From NCBI RefSeq assembly GCF_041222825.1, contig NZ_CP139482.1:1705001-1769000 (forward strand): a DNA stretch of 64,000 nt. Direction: 5' to 3'. Source of the stretch: Candidatus Thalassolituus haligoni. GTDB lineage: Bacteria; Pseudomonadota; Gammaproteobacteria; Pseudomonadales; Oceanobacteraceae. Made by a program: the position numbers and the translations under genes. Each line of letters starts with the position of its first letter. Position 1 is the stretch's first letter. Of the stretch, positions 1-8,677 are shown one piece after another. Under the pieces are notes generated by a model. The model saw only the letters and a program-made list of their open reading frames with translations, was not told the origin of the DNA and ran no database searches.

Positions 1-279
1 GCAGGTTTGGGTAATATTCTGACCGCTGACAGCGCTGAAGTGGATGGCAAGCTGTTGCAAGCTTCTTACACTCTGGGTGCGACGCGCTTGGTTGTGTCCA
101 AAGGCGACAACGATGGCGGCTCTACAGACGGCGGCGCGGAGCTGGATCTGAAAAACAAAACCTTGGCGGTATTCCACTCGGTTAATAGCAACCTGATTCT
201 GGTCGGCGAGTGGGACAAGGCCGAATCGGCAACGGCTGAAACCACCACTGTGGCGCTGGGTGCTGTTGTTACATTCTGA
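1..279 (+). CDS. C-terminal part of an outer-membrane porin (5' truncated by window edge)
   Basis: The frame is open from the first base and stops at 277-279, so only the last 92 or so residues are present. Alternating polar/hydrophobic stretches typical of beta strands (GKLLQASYTLGATRLVVSK, KTLAVFHSVNSNLILVGEW) are joined by Asp/Gly/Ser-rich turns. The chain ends in VALGAVVTF; a C-terminal aromatic residue is the usual BAM-recognition signature of outer-membrane barrels. This points to a general Gram-negative porin that lets small solutes through the outer membrane. The exact subfamily cannot be told without the N-terminus. A short hairpin lies downstream at 363-391. Confidence 0.7.
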   Translation, partial: AGLGNILTADSAEVDGKLLQASYTLGATRLVVSKGDNDGGSTDGGAELDLKNKTLAVFHSVNSNLILVGEWDKAESATAETTTVALGAVVTF

Positions 280-362
280 TGGCGGCTGTCCGAGTATGCG
301 GTCAGTTGTAACTCCGTCCAGCCATGACTTGGCTGGTCGTAATATCGCAGTAAAATAGCACC

Positions 363-391
363 AGCAAGGGATGGCCTGGCCATCCTTTGCT
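363..391 (+). terminator. hairpin downstream of the porin gene, possible terminator
   Basis: An inverted repeat pairs AGCAA-GGATGGCC with GGCCATCC-TTGCT with almost no loop. It lies about 85 bp after the porin stop and just before the MITE. There is no clear T-run after the stem, so it may act as an mRNA-stabilising 3' structure rather than an intrinsic terminator. Confidence 0.35.
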
Positions 392-411
392 GTTAATGCT
401 ACAGGGGACAT

Positions 412-696
412 ATATAGACGCTCCCGCGGTGTCAAGGACGACTTCACCCTGGCACCTCCAAATGCCCTTCTTTTTTCCTGTTGACCCTTCGTCGTTCGTT
501 GCGATGACAGTGGCAGTTCTGACATATATCCGGCTTCTGATCGGGATCAGCTCCCGCAGCCCTGATGAAATCCGAACCCTGGCACCTTTAACATCTATTC
601 GATCTGGCCACGCCGATCGTGTCCCGCTCAGGCTCTACCAGGGACGGATTGCCCCGTTACATCATCAAACAACGACTACCCGATGGGTTCTTGCTT
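412..696 (-). ncRNA. candidate guide RNA (seekRNA/bridge RNA) region of the IS1111-group element
   Basis: This is the non-coding stretch between the transposase stop and the nearer element end. IS1111-group elements are known to encode their target-choosing RNA downstream of the transposase, and this is the only region long enough. It contains a degenerate direct repeat: 420-457 and 550-587 both begin GCTCCCGC and end CCCTGGCACCT, about 130 bp apart. RNA boundaries and guide loops cannot be set by eye. Confidence 0.4.
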
Positions 697-1710
697 TCAG
701 GCCGGATTAAAGACCGTTTGACGTGTCAAAACGCTCCAGATAATCCGCGCCAGTTTATGCGCAATGGCGACAACGCCCTTGTGCAATCCGCGACGCTGGA
801 CGATGTCTATCATCCAGCGCGCCAGATTTGTGTCTTCGTTTCGCTTGGCCCAGCGCAGTGTGTGACGTGCAGCCTGCACCAGTAATTTTCTCAAGTAGGC
901 ATCCCCACGCTTGGTAATCCCTGACATCACCGATTTATGACCACTGGCCTTTTGTCTCGGCGTTAACCCCGTCCACGCCGCAAAATCCCGGCTGTTATGA
1001 AAGACCTCCGCATTGCCCACCGTACTCTTGATGGCCGTCGCGATATGAGCCCCGATTCCAGGGATAGAGATCAGGTTCTGGCATTGCTGATCCTGTTCGC
1101 CATAACGCTTTAATTCTTCGTTAATGTGATCAATCCGACGCGATAACAGGTCATATTCAGTCAATGTCCAATTCAACTCCGACTGCATCATGCCAGACAG
1201 CTCACCTTGTTCCAGAATCTCGCGCAACCCTTTAAACACAGCATTGATCCCGATGGGAAAGATATAACCGTAGTCCGTCAACAAACCGCGCATCTGATTG
1301 CAAAGCGCAGTGCGATCCTTGACCAGCCGTTCTCGCATTCGATGCAGGCTCTGAACATCCTGTTGACCCAATGACTTGATCGGTACAAACCGGATATTGG
1401 GTCTCATGGATGCTTCATAAATGGCCAGAGCATCGTTCTGATCGTTCTTGTTGCCCCGCACAAATGGCGTGACATGCTGGGCCGGAATCAACAGTACCTG
1501 ATGGCCTTGTTGCTGAAATAACCTGGCCCAATAATGCGAGGAATAACAGGCCTCCATGACGACTCTGGAGGGTGTTTGCTCCAGCATGAATTGCCTGAAT
1601 TTCTCCCGGCTGAGGCGTAACTGCTTCGATACCTTGTTGTGCCCGGAGACGATGCAGATCTGAAAAACGGACTTTGCAAGATCGATGGCGATGGTACTAA
1701 TATCATTCAT
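697..1710 (-). CDS. IS110-family transposase, IS1111 group (DEDD recombinase)
   Basis: The 337-residue protein catalyses RNA-guided site-specific insertion and excision of its element. The N-terminal RuvC-like DEDD domain shows IAIDLAKSVF (first Asp near residue 9), VVMEACYSSHYWAR (Glu) and GNKNDQNDALAI (the later Asp pair). The C-terminal Transposase_20 domain shows LISIPGIGAHIATAI, the DFAAWTGLTPRQ stretch with the serine loop SGHKSVMSGITKRGD, and the RKLLVQAAR helix. Length and order match IS4321/IS5075-type proteins. A start five codons upstream exists at 1725, but GAGGAG sits at the right distance before ATG 1710. The gene is intact, so the element may be active. Confidence 0.92.
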   Translation of the reverse strand: MNDISTIAIDLAKSVFQICIVSGHNKVSKQLRLSREKFRQFMLEQTPSRVVMEACYSSHYWARLFQQQGHQVLLIPAQHVTPFVRGNKNDQNDALAIYEASMRPNIRFVPIKSLGQQDVQSLHRMRERLVKDRTALCNQMRGLLTDYGYIFPIGINAVFKGLREILEQGELSGMMQSELNWTLTEYDLLSRRIDHINEELKRYGEQDQQCQNLISIPGIGAHIATAIKSTVGNAEVFHNSRDFAAWTGLTPRQKASGHKSVMSGITKRGDAYLRKLLVQAARHTLRWAKRNEDTNLARWMIDIVQRRGLHKGVVAIAHKLARIIWSVLTRQTVFNPA

Positions 1711-2056
1711 GTGGACGCTCCTCATATTGACGTTTTGCTGGTAACAAAACCTTAGCGCATTTGACGCTGGATCCTATGGGGAGCGTCCATCTCATCATCT
1801 ATTTAATCCGGTGCTCACTCTGGGCTACCGGATGGTGTCGAATCACGAAGCCGACTTGCAGGCCTGACGGGTCAAGTCAAACGTCGGCGACACAGAGTCG
1901 AGATCATCCGGCAGCCCCCAGAGGGCGCGGGTTGCCGCCGTCCAGAGCGGTGTTGGCGAACTTGAAAAGGACGCGTCATTTCGCGGCATTCGCCGCCTTG
2001 CCCTGATCACCGGCAACACTCGCGCAGAGTCGTGCAGGATTAAATAGATGTCCCCT

Positions 2057-2293
2057 ACTGGGTTATGGCTGTTTTTTTGATCCGTGTTCTGGACTGTGGC
2101 AAGCAGTCTGATCCCTCTGCAATCGGTAGTAGTACGGGGTCGGAAGTAGCATATTCCTGCTCTTTGCGGTTAAGTAAACTCGTACTGTCCGCAGTTGATG
2201 ATGGTTACGCCCGTTTTTAGCGGGTGCTGGTCTTCGGGGCTATATCCGGATCTGGTATCCGGCGACTACGGCGTCCAGCAGGGAGTGGAAACG
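2057..2293. other. intergenic region between MITE copy 1 and the FIST gene
   Basis: No gene, tRNA or convincing terminator is seen. A run of seven T lies near 2070 after the MITE end, and an in-frame ATG at 2195 would extend the FIST protein by 33 residues, but the coded residues do not look like the family. A promoter for the FIST-kinase operon is expected here and could not be assigned. Confidence 0.4.
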
Positions 2294-3454
2294 ATGTTGG
2301 CATTAAAACCAAAACAGTACGATGGTATTAAAACCGCCTGTTCCGTCAATCAGGATCCTGAGATCGCGGCCCAAGAGCTGTATCAGGCCTTGTCTGATGT
2401 CGAACTGAGCCAGGTGGTGTTTTTCTGTTCCAACGATTTTGACTTTGATGCGCTGGCGAAAGCACTCGGCGGCTGTTTTTCCGGCATTGATCTGGTCGGT
2501 TGTACCACGGCCGGTGAAATTTCACCGTTTGGTTATTGCAGTGGCAGCATTACCGCGATTGGTTTTCCGGCATCGTCGTTTGCCGTCCAGTCGGCGCTGA
2601 TGTCGGATCTGTCCCGTTTCAGTTTTTCGGATGCCCAAGGGCTGATTCATCAGATGCTCGACAGCTGTCGTGAGCGTCAGGTCGCGCCGATCAAGGGCAA
2701 TACCTTCGCTTTGACCTTGCTGGACGGTCTTTCGGTCGAAGAAGAACGGCTGTTGCGCCTGCTGAATGCCCATCTGGGCAGCATTCCTTTGCTCGGTGGT
2801 TCTGCCGCCGATGATATGTGTCACAGCAAGACCCATGTGTATTACGAAGGCCGTTTCCATACCAACGCCGCTATTCTGTTACTGGTGAATACCGCTTTTG
2901 ATTTTGAAGCCTTCAGTATTCATCACCTGCTACCAACCGAAGACAAGCTGGTGGTCACCGATGCCGATCCACTGGAACGGCGGGTGTTTGAAATCAATGC
3001 CGAACCCGCAGCGCTGGAGTATGCACGGGTTCTGGATATACCGCTGGAGACGCTGAGTCCGCAAGTGTTTGCCCTTAATCCGCTGTCGGTAAAAATTGGC
3101 GAACGCTATTACCCGCGCGCGATCCAGAAAGTGAACCCGGATAACAGCCTGTCGTTTTATTGCGCTGTGGATACCGGCATTGTGCTGACTCGTTCGCGTT
3201 CCGCCGACATGCTGGCGCAGCTCGATGGGCTATTTGAAGACATCAGCCAGCGAATTGGCACACCGCAGCTGATTCTGGGCTACGATTGTATCTTCAGGCG
3301 GCTGGAGCTGGATCATCTCGATCTGATGGCATCCGCGTCAGCCATGTTTGCCCGCCATAAAGTGATTGGCTTTAATACCTATGGTGAGCAGTTTAACGGT
3401 ATGCATTTAAACCAGACGTTCACTGGGGTGGCGCTGGGAGGGGCTGACTATTGA
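2294..3454 (+). CDS. FIST-domain sensory protein
   Basis: The 386-residue product looks like a cytoplasmic FIST protein (FIST_N followed by FIST_C), a sensor domain thought to bind small ligands such as amino acids. Family-like features are VVFFCSNDFDFDALAKAL, DLVGCTTAGEISPFGY near residue 75, PLLGGSAADDM near residue 165, and LGYDCIFRR with the C-terminal GFNTYGEQFNGMHLNQTFTGVAL block. No signal peptide or membrane segment is seen. ATG 2294 follows a GGAG motif; ATG 2195 is an alternative. The stop overlaps the TTG start of the hybrid kinase, so the two are translationally coupled. Pseudomonas has the same pair (FIST next to NahK/ErcS'), suggesting the FIST protein feeds a signal to the kinase. 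Confidence 0.85.
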   Translation: MLALKPKQYDGIKTACSVNQDPEIAAQELYQALSDVELSQVVFFCSNDFDFDALAKALGGCFSGIDLVGCTTAGEISPFGYCSGSITAIGFPASSFAVQSALMSDLSRFSFSDAQGLIHQMLDSCRERQVAPIKGNTFALTLLDGLSVEEERLLRLLNAHLGSIPLLGGSAADDMCHSKTHVYYEGRFHTNAAILLLVNTAFDFEAFSIHHLLPTEDKLVVTDADPLERRVFEINAEPAALEYARVLDIPLETLSPQVFALNPLSVKIGERYYPRAIQKVNPDNSLSFYCAVDTGIVLTRSRSADMLAQLDGLFEDISQRIGTPQLILGYDCIFRRLELDHLDLMASASAMFARHKVIGFNTYGEQFNGMHLNQTFTGVALGGADY

Positions 3455-6075
3455 GCGCAGAGGTCGATGATCTCAAACGGCGACTGGCTGAATTTGAAGA
3501 CAAGAATCGACGCCTGGAAAAAATCAACCGGGCGTTGATGCACCGGGTTGAAGCCGGGCCAGAGAATTCAGACGGCGCCTACGACAACTTCAAGCATTCC
3601 GTCTATCTGGCCGAACAGGTGAGAGAACGCACCGAAGCGCTGAATGAGGCGATGCACAGTCTCAAAAGCACCAATGTCGAACTGGTACGGGCCAGTGCCG
3701 CCGCAACCAATGCCCACGACCTGCTGCGCCAGGCGATTGAAAGCATCTCCGATGCCTTTGTACTATACGACGCCGACCGCAAGCTGGTATTGGCTAACTC
3801 CCGTTTCAGCCAGTTCTGGCAAAGCTCTGGAATCGAAATTTCTCCTGGCATGGATCAGCAACAGATCCACAAACTGTCGCAGCATCATCGTCTGATTGAT
3901 CGTTATTATGGCGAAGCCGTCAGCACGGGTCACGGTGCCTTGCCAGGTGATGGCAAGGTGTTCCATATGCGCAGCGGCACCTGGGTGCATGTCAGCGAGC
4001 GTCCGACTCGGGATGGTGGCCTGGTGGTGCTGTACAAGGACATCAGTGCCCTGATTGAAAACGAGCGCGCATTACGAGAGCGGGCGCTGGCAACCAAATC
4101 CCGAACCTTGCAAAATACCCTCGATAACCTTTCCCAGGGGGTGGTGCTGGTCAATCAGGCCCAGAATCTGGAAACCTGGAATCACCGCTTTACCGAGTTG
4201 ACCGGCTTAAGCAAAACCGCGCTGGTGAGCGGTTTCAGCTTCTCGCGCCTGATGCAGCTGACCGAAGTCGACGATCTGAACCCTTTGTCGCGGGATGATC
4301 AGGGCAGACCCTGTTTACAGCTGGAACAGGTATTGTCCAATGGCCGGGTGCTCGAAATCCGCACGCATCCGATGCCGGATGGCGAGTTTGTCAACACGTA
4401 CACCGACATTACGGAACGCAGCCGGGCTGTCAAAGCACTGGCAGAAAGCGAACAGCGTGTCCGAGTGATCACCGACACCGTGCCGGCGCTGATTGGTTAT
4501 GTCGACAAGGATCTCACCATGGTGTTCTCCAACCGTGCCTACGAAACCTGGTACGGTTACGAGCGCGAGGTCATTCTGGGCCGCCATATGGAAGATATTA
4601 TCCAGCCCGAGCAGATGGTGCGCCTGCGCCCCTATATCGAACGGGCGCTCAGTGGGCGCAGCGTCAACTTTGAAATTACCGATCCGGCTCCCAACGGCGA
4701 AATCCGCCACGTCGTCAAAAATTATGTACCGGAAAAGGACGCCAACGGCGAAGTGCAGGGATTTTACGTTCTGATTCAGGATATTACTGAAATTCGCCGT
4801 ACCTCCGAAGCGCTCACTCAGGCGTATCAGCATCTGGAGCAACGGGTGGAAGACCGCACCAAGGAACTGACTGAGCTGAACGGTCAGTTGCGTCAGGAAA
4901 TCGAAGAGCGGGTGCAAATGGAGCAGCGGCTGCGCGATGCCAAGCAGGAAGCAGAAAAAGCCAACCACAGTAAAACCAAATTTCTCGCCGCCGCCAGCCA
5001 CGACCTGTTGCAGCCGATGAATGCCGCCCGGCTGTTTTGTGCCTCGTTGATGGAACACAACCTCGACGAACGCACACGCCAGCTGGTGTTCTCGCTCAAT
5101 TATTCACTGGAAGACGTTGAGAGCCTGCTGGCGGCGCTGGTGGATATTTCCAAACTGGATGCAGGCGTGGTCAAACCGGATATTACCGCGTTCCGTGCCG
5201 GTGACCTGCTGGGCAACCTGGCGAATGAATACCGTACCCTGGCTGCCGATTCCGGTCTGGCGTTTGAGTACATTGCCACCTCGGCGGTGATCCTGACAGA
5301 CTCACAGTTGTTAGCGCGGATCCTGCGTAACTTCCTTACCAACTCGGTACGCTACACCCGGCAGGGCAAGATTACGCTGGGCTGCCGTCGGCGCAAAGAG
5401 GGGCTGGAAATCCAGGTATGGGACTCCGGCGACGGCATTGCCGAAGACAAGCTGGAAGAGATTTTTCTTGAATTCAATCGTGGCAGCCAGAAAGACACCG
5501 CCCGCGACAAGGGACTGGGATTGGGGCTGGCGATTGTCGACAAGATGTCCGGGATTCTGGGTCACCCCATCCGGGTGCAGTCTACCTTGGGATCCGGTTC
5601 CTGCTTCTCGGTACTGGTGCCTTATGGACGCCGCCAGCTGGCTCGCAAGGCAACAACGCCAGGGTTGGCGCTGTTGGGCAATCAACAGTTTCTGGGACGG
5701 CGAGCACTGGTACTGGATAACGAAGCCTCCATTTGTCACGCCATGGACGTCCTGCTCAGTGGCTGGGGGTTTGATGTCGTGGCGGTACGAAGCTACGAAG
5801 AATTGCAGCAAGAGCAGCCAGAGCTGGACGCCGGTATCGATCTCATTATTGCCGACTATCACCTCGACAACGGCGTCACCGGGCTGGACGTAGTAGCGCG
5901 GCTGCGCTCAGAGCAGGGGCTGGATGCCCCGGTACTGATGATTACCGCCAACTACACCAACGTACTCAAACAGGAAGTGCGGGAATTGGGCTATCGGTTG
6001 ATGAACAAACCGGTGCGCCCGGCCAAACTCAAGGCCATGATTCATCATATGATTCACCACGCCATTGTTGCGTGA
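3451..6075 (+). CDS. PAS-containing hybrid sensor histidine kinase, NahK/ErcS'-like
   Basis: This 874-residue soluble kinase has an N-terminal coiled coil (about 1-90), PAS-type segments (about 90-200, 215-320, 330-450), a second coiled coil (about 450-500), a HisKA domain with phosphoacceptor His517 in ASHDLLQP, a HATPase domain (NFLTNSVRYT, DSGDGI, KGLGLGLAIV), and a C-terminal receiver with Asp802 in IADYHLD. The H-box wording is that of the Pseudomonas NahK/ErcS' family, which signals to the biofilm HptB branch or to ethanol-oxidation regulators. Start is TTG 3451, overlapping the upstream TGA (TTGA). No membrane segment is visible, so it senses a cytoplasmic signal, plausibly through the coupled FIST protein. 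Confidence 0.9.
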   Translation: MSAEVDDLKRRLAEFEDKNRRLEKINRALMHRVEAGPENSDGAYDNFKHSVYLAEQVRERTEALNEAMHSLKSTNVELVRASAAATNAHDLLRQAIESISDAFVLYDADRKLVLANSRFSQFWQSSGIEISPGMDQQQIHKLSQHHRLIDRYYGEAVSTGHGALPGDGKVFHMRSGTWVHVSERPTRDGGLVVLYKDISALIENERALRERALATKSRTLQNTLDNLSQGVVLVNQAQNLETWNHRFTELTGLSKTALVSGFSFSRLMQLTEVDDLNPLSRDDQGRPCLQLEQVLSNGRVLEIRTHPMPDGEFVNTYTDITERSRAVKALAESEQRVRVITDTVPALIGYVDKDLTMVFSNRAYETWYGYEREVILGRHMEDIIQPEQMVRLRPYIERALSGRSVNFEITDPAPNGEIRHVVKNYVPEKDANGEVQGFYVLIQDITEIRRTSEALTQAYQHLEQRVEDRTKELTELNGQLRQEIEERVQMEQRLRDAKQEAEKANHSKTKFLAAASHDLLQPMNAARLFCASLMEHNLDERTRQLVFSLNYSLEDVESLLAALVDISKLDAGVVKPDITAFRAGDLLGNLANEYRTLAADSGLAFEYIATSAVILTDSQLLARILRNFLTNSVRYTRQGKITLGCRRRKEGLEIQVWDSGDGIAEDKLEEIFLEFNRGSQKDTARDKGLGLGLAIVDKMSGILGHPIRVQSTLGSGSCFSVLVPYGRRQLARKATTPGLALLGNQQFLGRRALVLDNEASICHAMDVLLSGWGFDVVAVRSYEELQQEQPELDAGIDLIIADYHLDNGVTGLDVVARLRSEQGLDAPVLMITANYTNVLKQEVRELGYRLMNKPVRPAKLKAMIHHMIHHAIVA

Positions 6076-6212
6076 GCAACTTGCTGTATCGCCCATGTGC
6101 TCAGCGCGGTATCTAAACTCTTCATGTCAATAAAAATGCCAATATCCTCCGCCAGCGGCGGGGGACAGGCCTTATACTGACGCCCATCACTCGCCCTAGC
6201 AGGAACCCTATC

Positions 6213-7142
6213 GTGGCCGGAGCCAGCCTTCTTACCCTGATCGACGACATCGCCACGTTGCTTGACGACGTCGCTACCATGACCAAGGTCGCCGCACAAA
6301 AAACCGCCGGAGTACTCGGTGATGACCTGGCCCTCAATGCCCAGCAAGTCACCGGTGTTCGGGCCGACCGGGAATTACCCGTGGTTTGGGCCGTCGGCGT
6401 GGGATCGCTGCGCAACAAGACGATTCTGGTGCCTGCCGCGCTGCTGATCAGTGCCATTATCCCCTGGCTGATTACCCCATTACTGATGCTGGGCGGTGCG
6501 TTCCTGTGTTACGAAGGCGCAGAAAAACTGATTCATGCCTTGCTGCAGCACGGTAAAAAACACGCTGACGCAGGCCAGCTCAAAGCCCTGACCGATCCGG
6601 ATTTTGATCTGGTGGCGTTTGAAAAAGACAAAATCCAAGGCGCCATTCGTACCGACTTTATCCTCTCCGCTGAAATCATCGTTATCACCCTTGGCACCGT
6701 GGCCGATGCGACCCTGATGGAACAGCTGATTGTATTGGCCGGAATCTCTGTCCTGATGACGGTATTTGTGTATGGATTGGTTGCCGGTATCGTCAAACTC
6801 GACGACCTCGGCCTTTATCTGACCCGGACGTCCACCTCCACCTGGCAAGCCATCGGTCGGGTGCTGGTCGCCGCTGCTCCCTGGCTGATGAAATTTCTCT
6901 CCGTCGTTGGCACCGCCGCCATGTTTATGGTGGGTGGTGCGATACTCGTACATGGCGTACCGCTGATTCATCACGCGATAGAACATTCTGCCGATGCCGC
7001 TGAACAGATTGCCAGCTTGCCTGCCGTCAGCAGCGTTTTAGGCGGATTGGTGAGCGTGCTGCTGAATGCCGTGACCGGACTGGCGGCGGGCAGTGTGCTG
7101 GTAGGGGTTCATATGGGGTTTGAGCAACTGCGCGGTAGCTGA
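6213..7142 (+). CDS. DUF808 (YedI-like) inner-membrane protein
   Basis: The 309-residue protein begins [18 protein letters not shown], the hallmark start of the DUF808/YedI family, and contains the family's [19 protein letters not shown] stretch. Several hydrophobic segments follow (about residues 72-100, 150-195, 228-255, 275-305), so it should be a polytopic inner-membrane protein of unknown function. Start is GTG 6213, preceded by AGGAA; this gives the conserved N-terminus directly. Spacing of 137 bp to the kinase and 139 bp to the next gene suggests its own transcript. Confidence 0.85.
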   Translation: MAGASLLTLIDDIATLLDDVATMTKVAAQKTAGVLGDDLALNAQQVTGVRADRELPVVWAVGVGSLRNKTILVPAALLISAIIPWLITPLLMLGGAFLCYEGAEKLIHALLQHGKKHADAGQLKALTDPDFDLVAFEKDKIQGAIRTDFILSAEIIVITLGTVADATLMEQLIVLAGISVLMTVFVYGLVAGIVKLDDLGLYLTRTSTSTWQAIGRVLVAAAPWLMKFLSVVGTAAMFMVGGAILVHGVPLIHHAIEHSADAAEQIASLPAVSSVLGGLVSVLLNAVTGLAAGSVLVGVHMGFEQLRGS

Positions 7143-7281
7143 TCAGATTCAGTTGGCAGGTGATACTTTGCCCTATAGAGTTCACGTTACATTTCGGCTT
7201 CGTGTCGACCACTCTTCGTGATGACCAACCGCTCCGGCACCGCTTGATTGGCTCAATCGTAGCGACGCCTACAGGATTTTA

Positions 7282-8496
7282 ATGCACACTCTTGCTCAAC
7301 TGCGCAGCGGCGAACTGGCTGGTAGCCGCCACCTCAAATTAGCGGCAGGCCTCTGCGGGTTCCCGGAAGAAATTTACAGCCTTGCCGATACCCTCGAAGT
7401 ACTCGATTTGTCCGGTAACCAGCTTACTGACCTGCCGGGTGATCTGCATCGTTTCAGTCAACTGAAAATCCTGTTCGCCTCGGATAATCAGTTCGAACAT
7501 ATCCCCGAAGGCGTTGGTCTCTGCCATTCCTTAACGATGGTCGGCTTTAAGCACAACAAGATTCGTGACGTTTCCGCAACCTGCCTGCCGCCTAATGTGC
7601 GCTGGCTGATTCTGACGGACAACTGCATTAGCCAATTACCTGGCAACTTCGGCAACCTGAGTGCACTGGAAAAACTCATGCTCGCGGGCAACCGGCTGAC
7701 CGCACTGCCAAACAGCATCAGCAGGCTGAACAAACTGGGCTTACTGCGAATATCCGCCAACCAGTTTGACGTATTTCCCGATCAGTTGCTCGAACTGCCC
7801 AATCTGGCCTGGCTGGCGTTCTCCGGCAACCCCTTCTGCCCACGTCATGAATCTCATCACAACGTGTTGACCGTTGCCCGTGGCGACCTGGAAATGGGAG
7901 ACGTATTGGGTCGTGGAGCCTCAGGTGTGATTTCCCGCGCTTATTGGCAATCAGCCCCGGCAGGCATCGACCCGGACGTTGCCGTGAAAGTCTTTCATGG
8001 CGGCGTCACCAGCGATGGCTACCCGCAAGACGAACTGGCCGCCTGTTTGTCGGTCGCACCGCATCCCAATCTGGTCACCGCATTGGCGCAGGTAACAGAA
8101 CCCGCCTTTGATGCCCTGGTGATGAAGCTGATCCCACACGACTACAGCAATCTGGGTCAGCCACCCAGCCTCGACAGCTGCACCCGCGACACCTTCACCG
8201 CAGGCCAAGCCCTTAGCCGCGAATTGGCCGACTGCCTGATTAAGCAAATGACCAGCCTGGTGGAGCACCTTGAAGCCACTCAAATCTGCCACGGTGATGT
8301 GTACGCTCACAACACCCTGATCAATGCCGACGGGCATTTATTGTTTGGAGATTTCGGAGCTGCTTCGCGGTATCACAATCTGACGGACGCACAGCAAGCT
8401 GGAATCAGAAAGATAGAACGGCGGGCGCTGGGGTATTTTATTGAAGATATGGAGGGGCTGGTGAGTTTGGGTTGCGTCACAATCAGGCCTTGCTGA
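7282..8496 (+). CDS. leucine-rich-repeat protein fused to a protein-kinase-like domain, C-terminally short
   Basis: Residues 1-190 hold about seven bacterial leucine-rich repeats (LEVLDLSGNQLTDLP, LEKLMLAGNRLTALP, LGLLRISANQF). Residues about 203-404 resemble a Hanks-type kinase: glycine loop GRGASGV, Lys236 in VAVKVF, catalytic loop HGDVYAHN with Asp339 and Asn344, and DFG at 357-359. Such LRR-kinases occur in Pseudomonas and relatives as cytoplasmic proteins of unknown target. The chain stops soon after RALGYFIEDMEGLV with an uncharacteristic tail (SLGCVTIRPC), so the last C-lobe helices are missing; I found no continuation in another frame. It may be a truncated allele or a naturally short one. 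Confidence 0.8.
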   Translation: MHTLAQLRSGELAGSRHLKLAAGLCGFPEEIYSLADTLEVLDLSGNQLTDLPGDLHRFSQLKILFASDNQFEHIPEGVGLCHSLTMVGFKHNKIRDVSATCLPPNVRWLILTDNCISQLPGNFGNLSALEKLMLAGNRLTALPNSISRLNKLGLLRISANQFDVFPDQLLELPNLAWLAFSGNPFCPRHESHHNVLTVARGDLEMGDVLGRGASGVISRAYWQSAPAGIDPDVAVKVFHGGVTSDGYPQDELAACLSVAPHPNLVTALAQVTEPAFDALVMKLIPHDYSNLGQPPSLDSCTRDTFTAGQALSRELADCLIKQMTSLVEHLEATQICHGDVYAHNTLINADGHLLFGDFGAASRYHNLTDAQQAGIRKIERRALGYFIEDMEGLVSLGCVTIRPC

Positions 8497-8677
8497 AGCA
8501 TGACCTCTTTCGGTCACCACACATCCCGGAGTGAACTGGGCCACAAGCCGAGTTCATAACCCCGCTCCCCGCGACACTCCAGCTGAAAATCTGGATAATA
8601 GCGCCCAGCTTCCACAACGCGGGCGACGCTTTCTACCTGTCACCGCGCTGGCCACTCTTTCCAATGCGGTACTCTTC

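Larger units (their letters stand above)
412..1798 (-). mobile_element. IS110-family (IS1111-group) insertion sequence inserted in a MITE terminus
   Basis: Short subterminal inverted repeats, GACGCTCCC at 417-425 and GGGAGCGTC at 1778-1786, lie a few bases inside the inferred ends. This is the arrangement described for the IS1111 group, which also makes no target duplication. One DEDD transposase gene is read leftwards, leaving a short upstream region (about 75 bp) and a long downstream non-coding region (about 285 bp). Ends are placed by comparison with the empty MITE copy at 44881-45145; a CAT shared by flank and element makes the exact crossover uncertain by up to 3 bp. Confidence 0.85.
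403..2056. repeat. MITE-like inverted-repeat element, copy 1, split by an IS1111-group element
   Basis: The outer ends are AGGGGACAT (403-411) and ATGTCCCCT (2048-2056). If the inserted IS (about 412-1798) is removed, the left end joins perfectly to CTATTTAATCCGG at 1799, giving a 267-bp element. It matches the uninterrupted copy at 44881-45145 in the opposite orientation, at well over 90 percent identity by eye. It carries no recognisable protein; a frame stays open through it in both copies but begins outside the repeat. No convincing target duplication is seen. It is probably a non-autonomous element mobilised by an unknown transposase. Confidence 0.75.

Noticed and set aside
1761..2006. 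Open frame inside MITE copy 1 and its near copy at 44929-45204
   Set aside because: Both are translations of the repeat with different start regions, no ribosome site, and composition typical of non-coding GC-rich DNA.
4315..5058. 247-codon minus-strand frame opposite the hybrid kinase
   Set aside because: Antisense shadow; the plus strand carries an unbroken kinase with all motifs.
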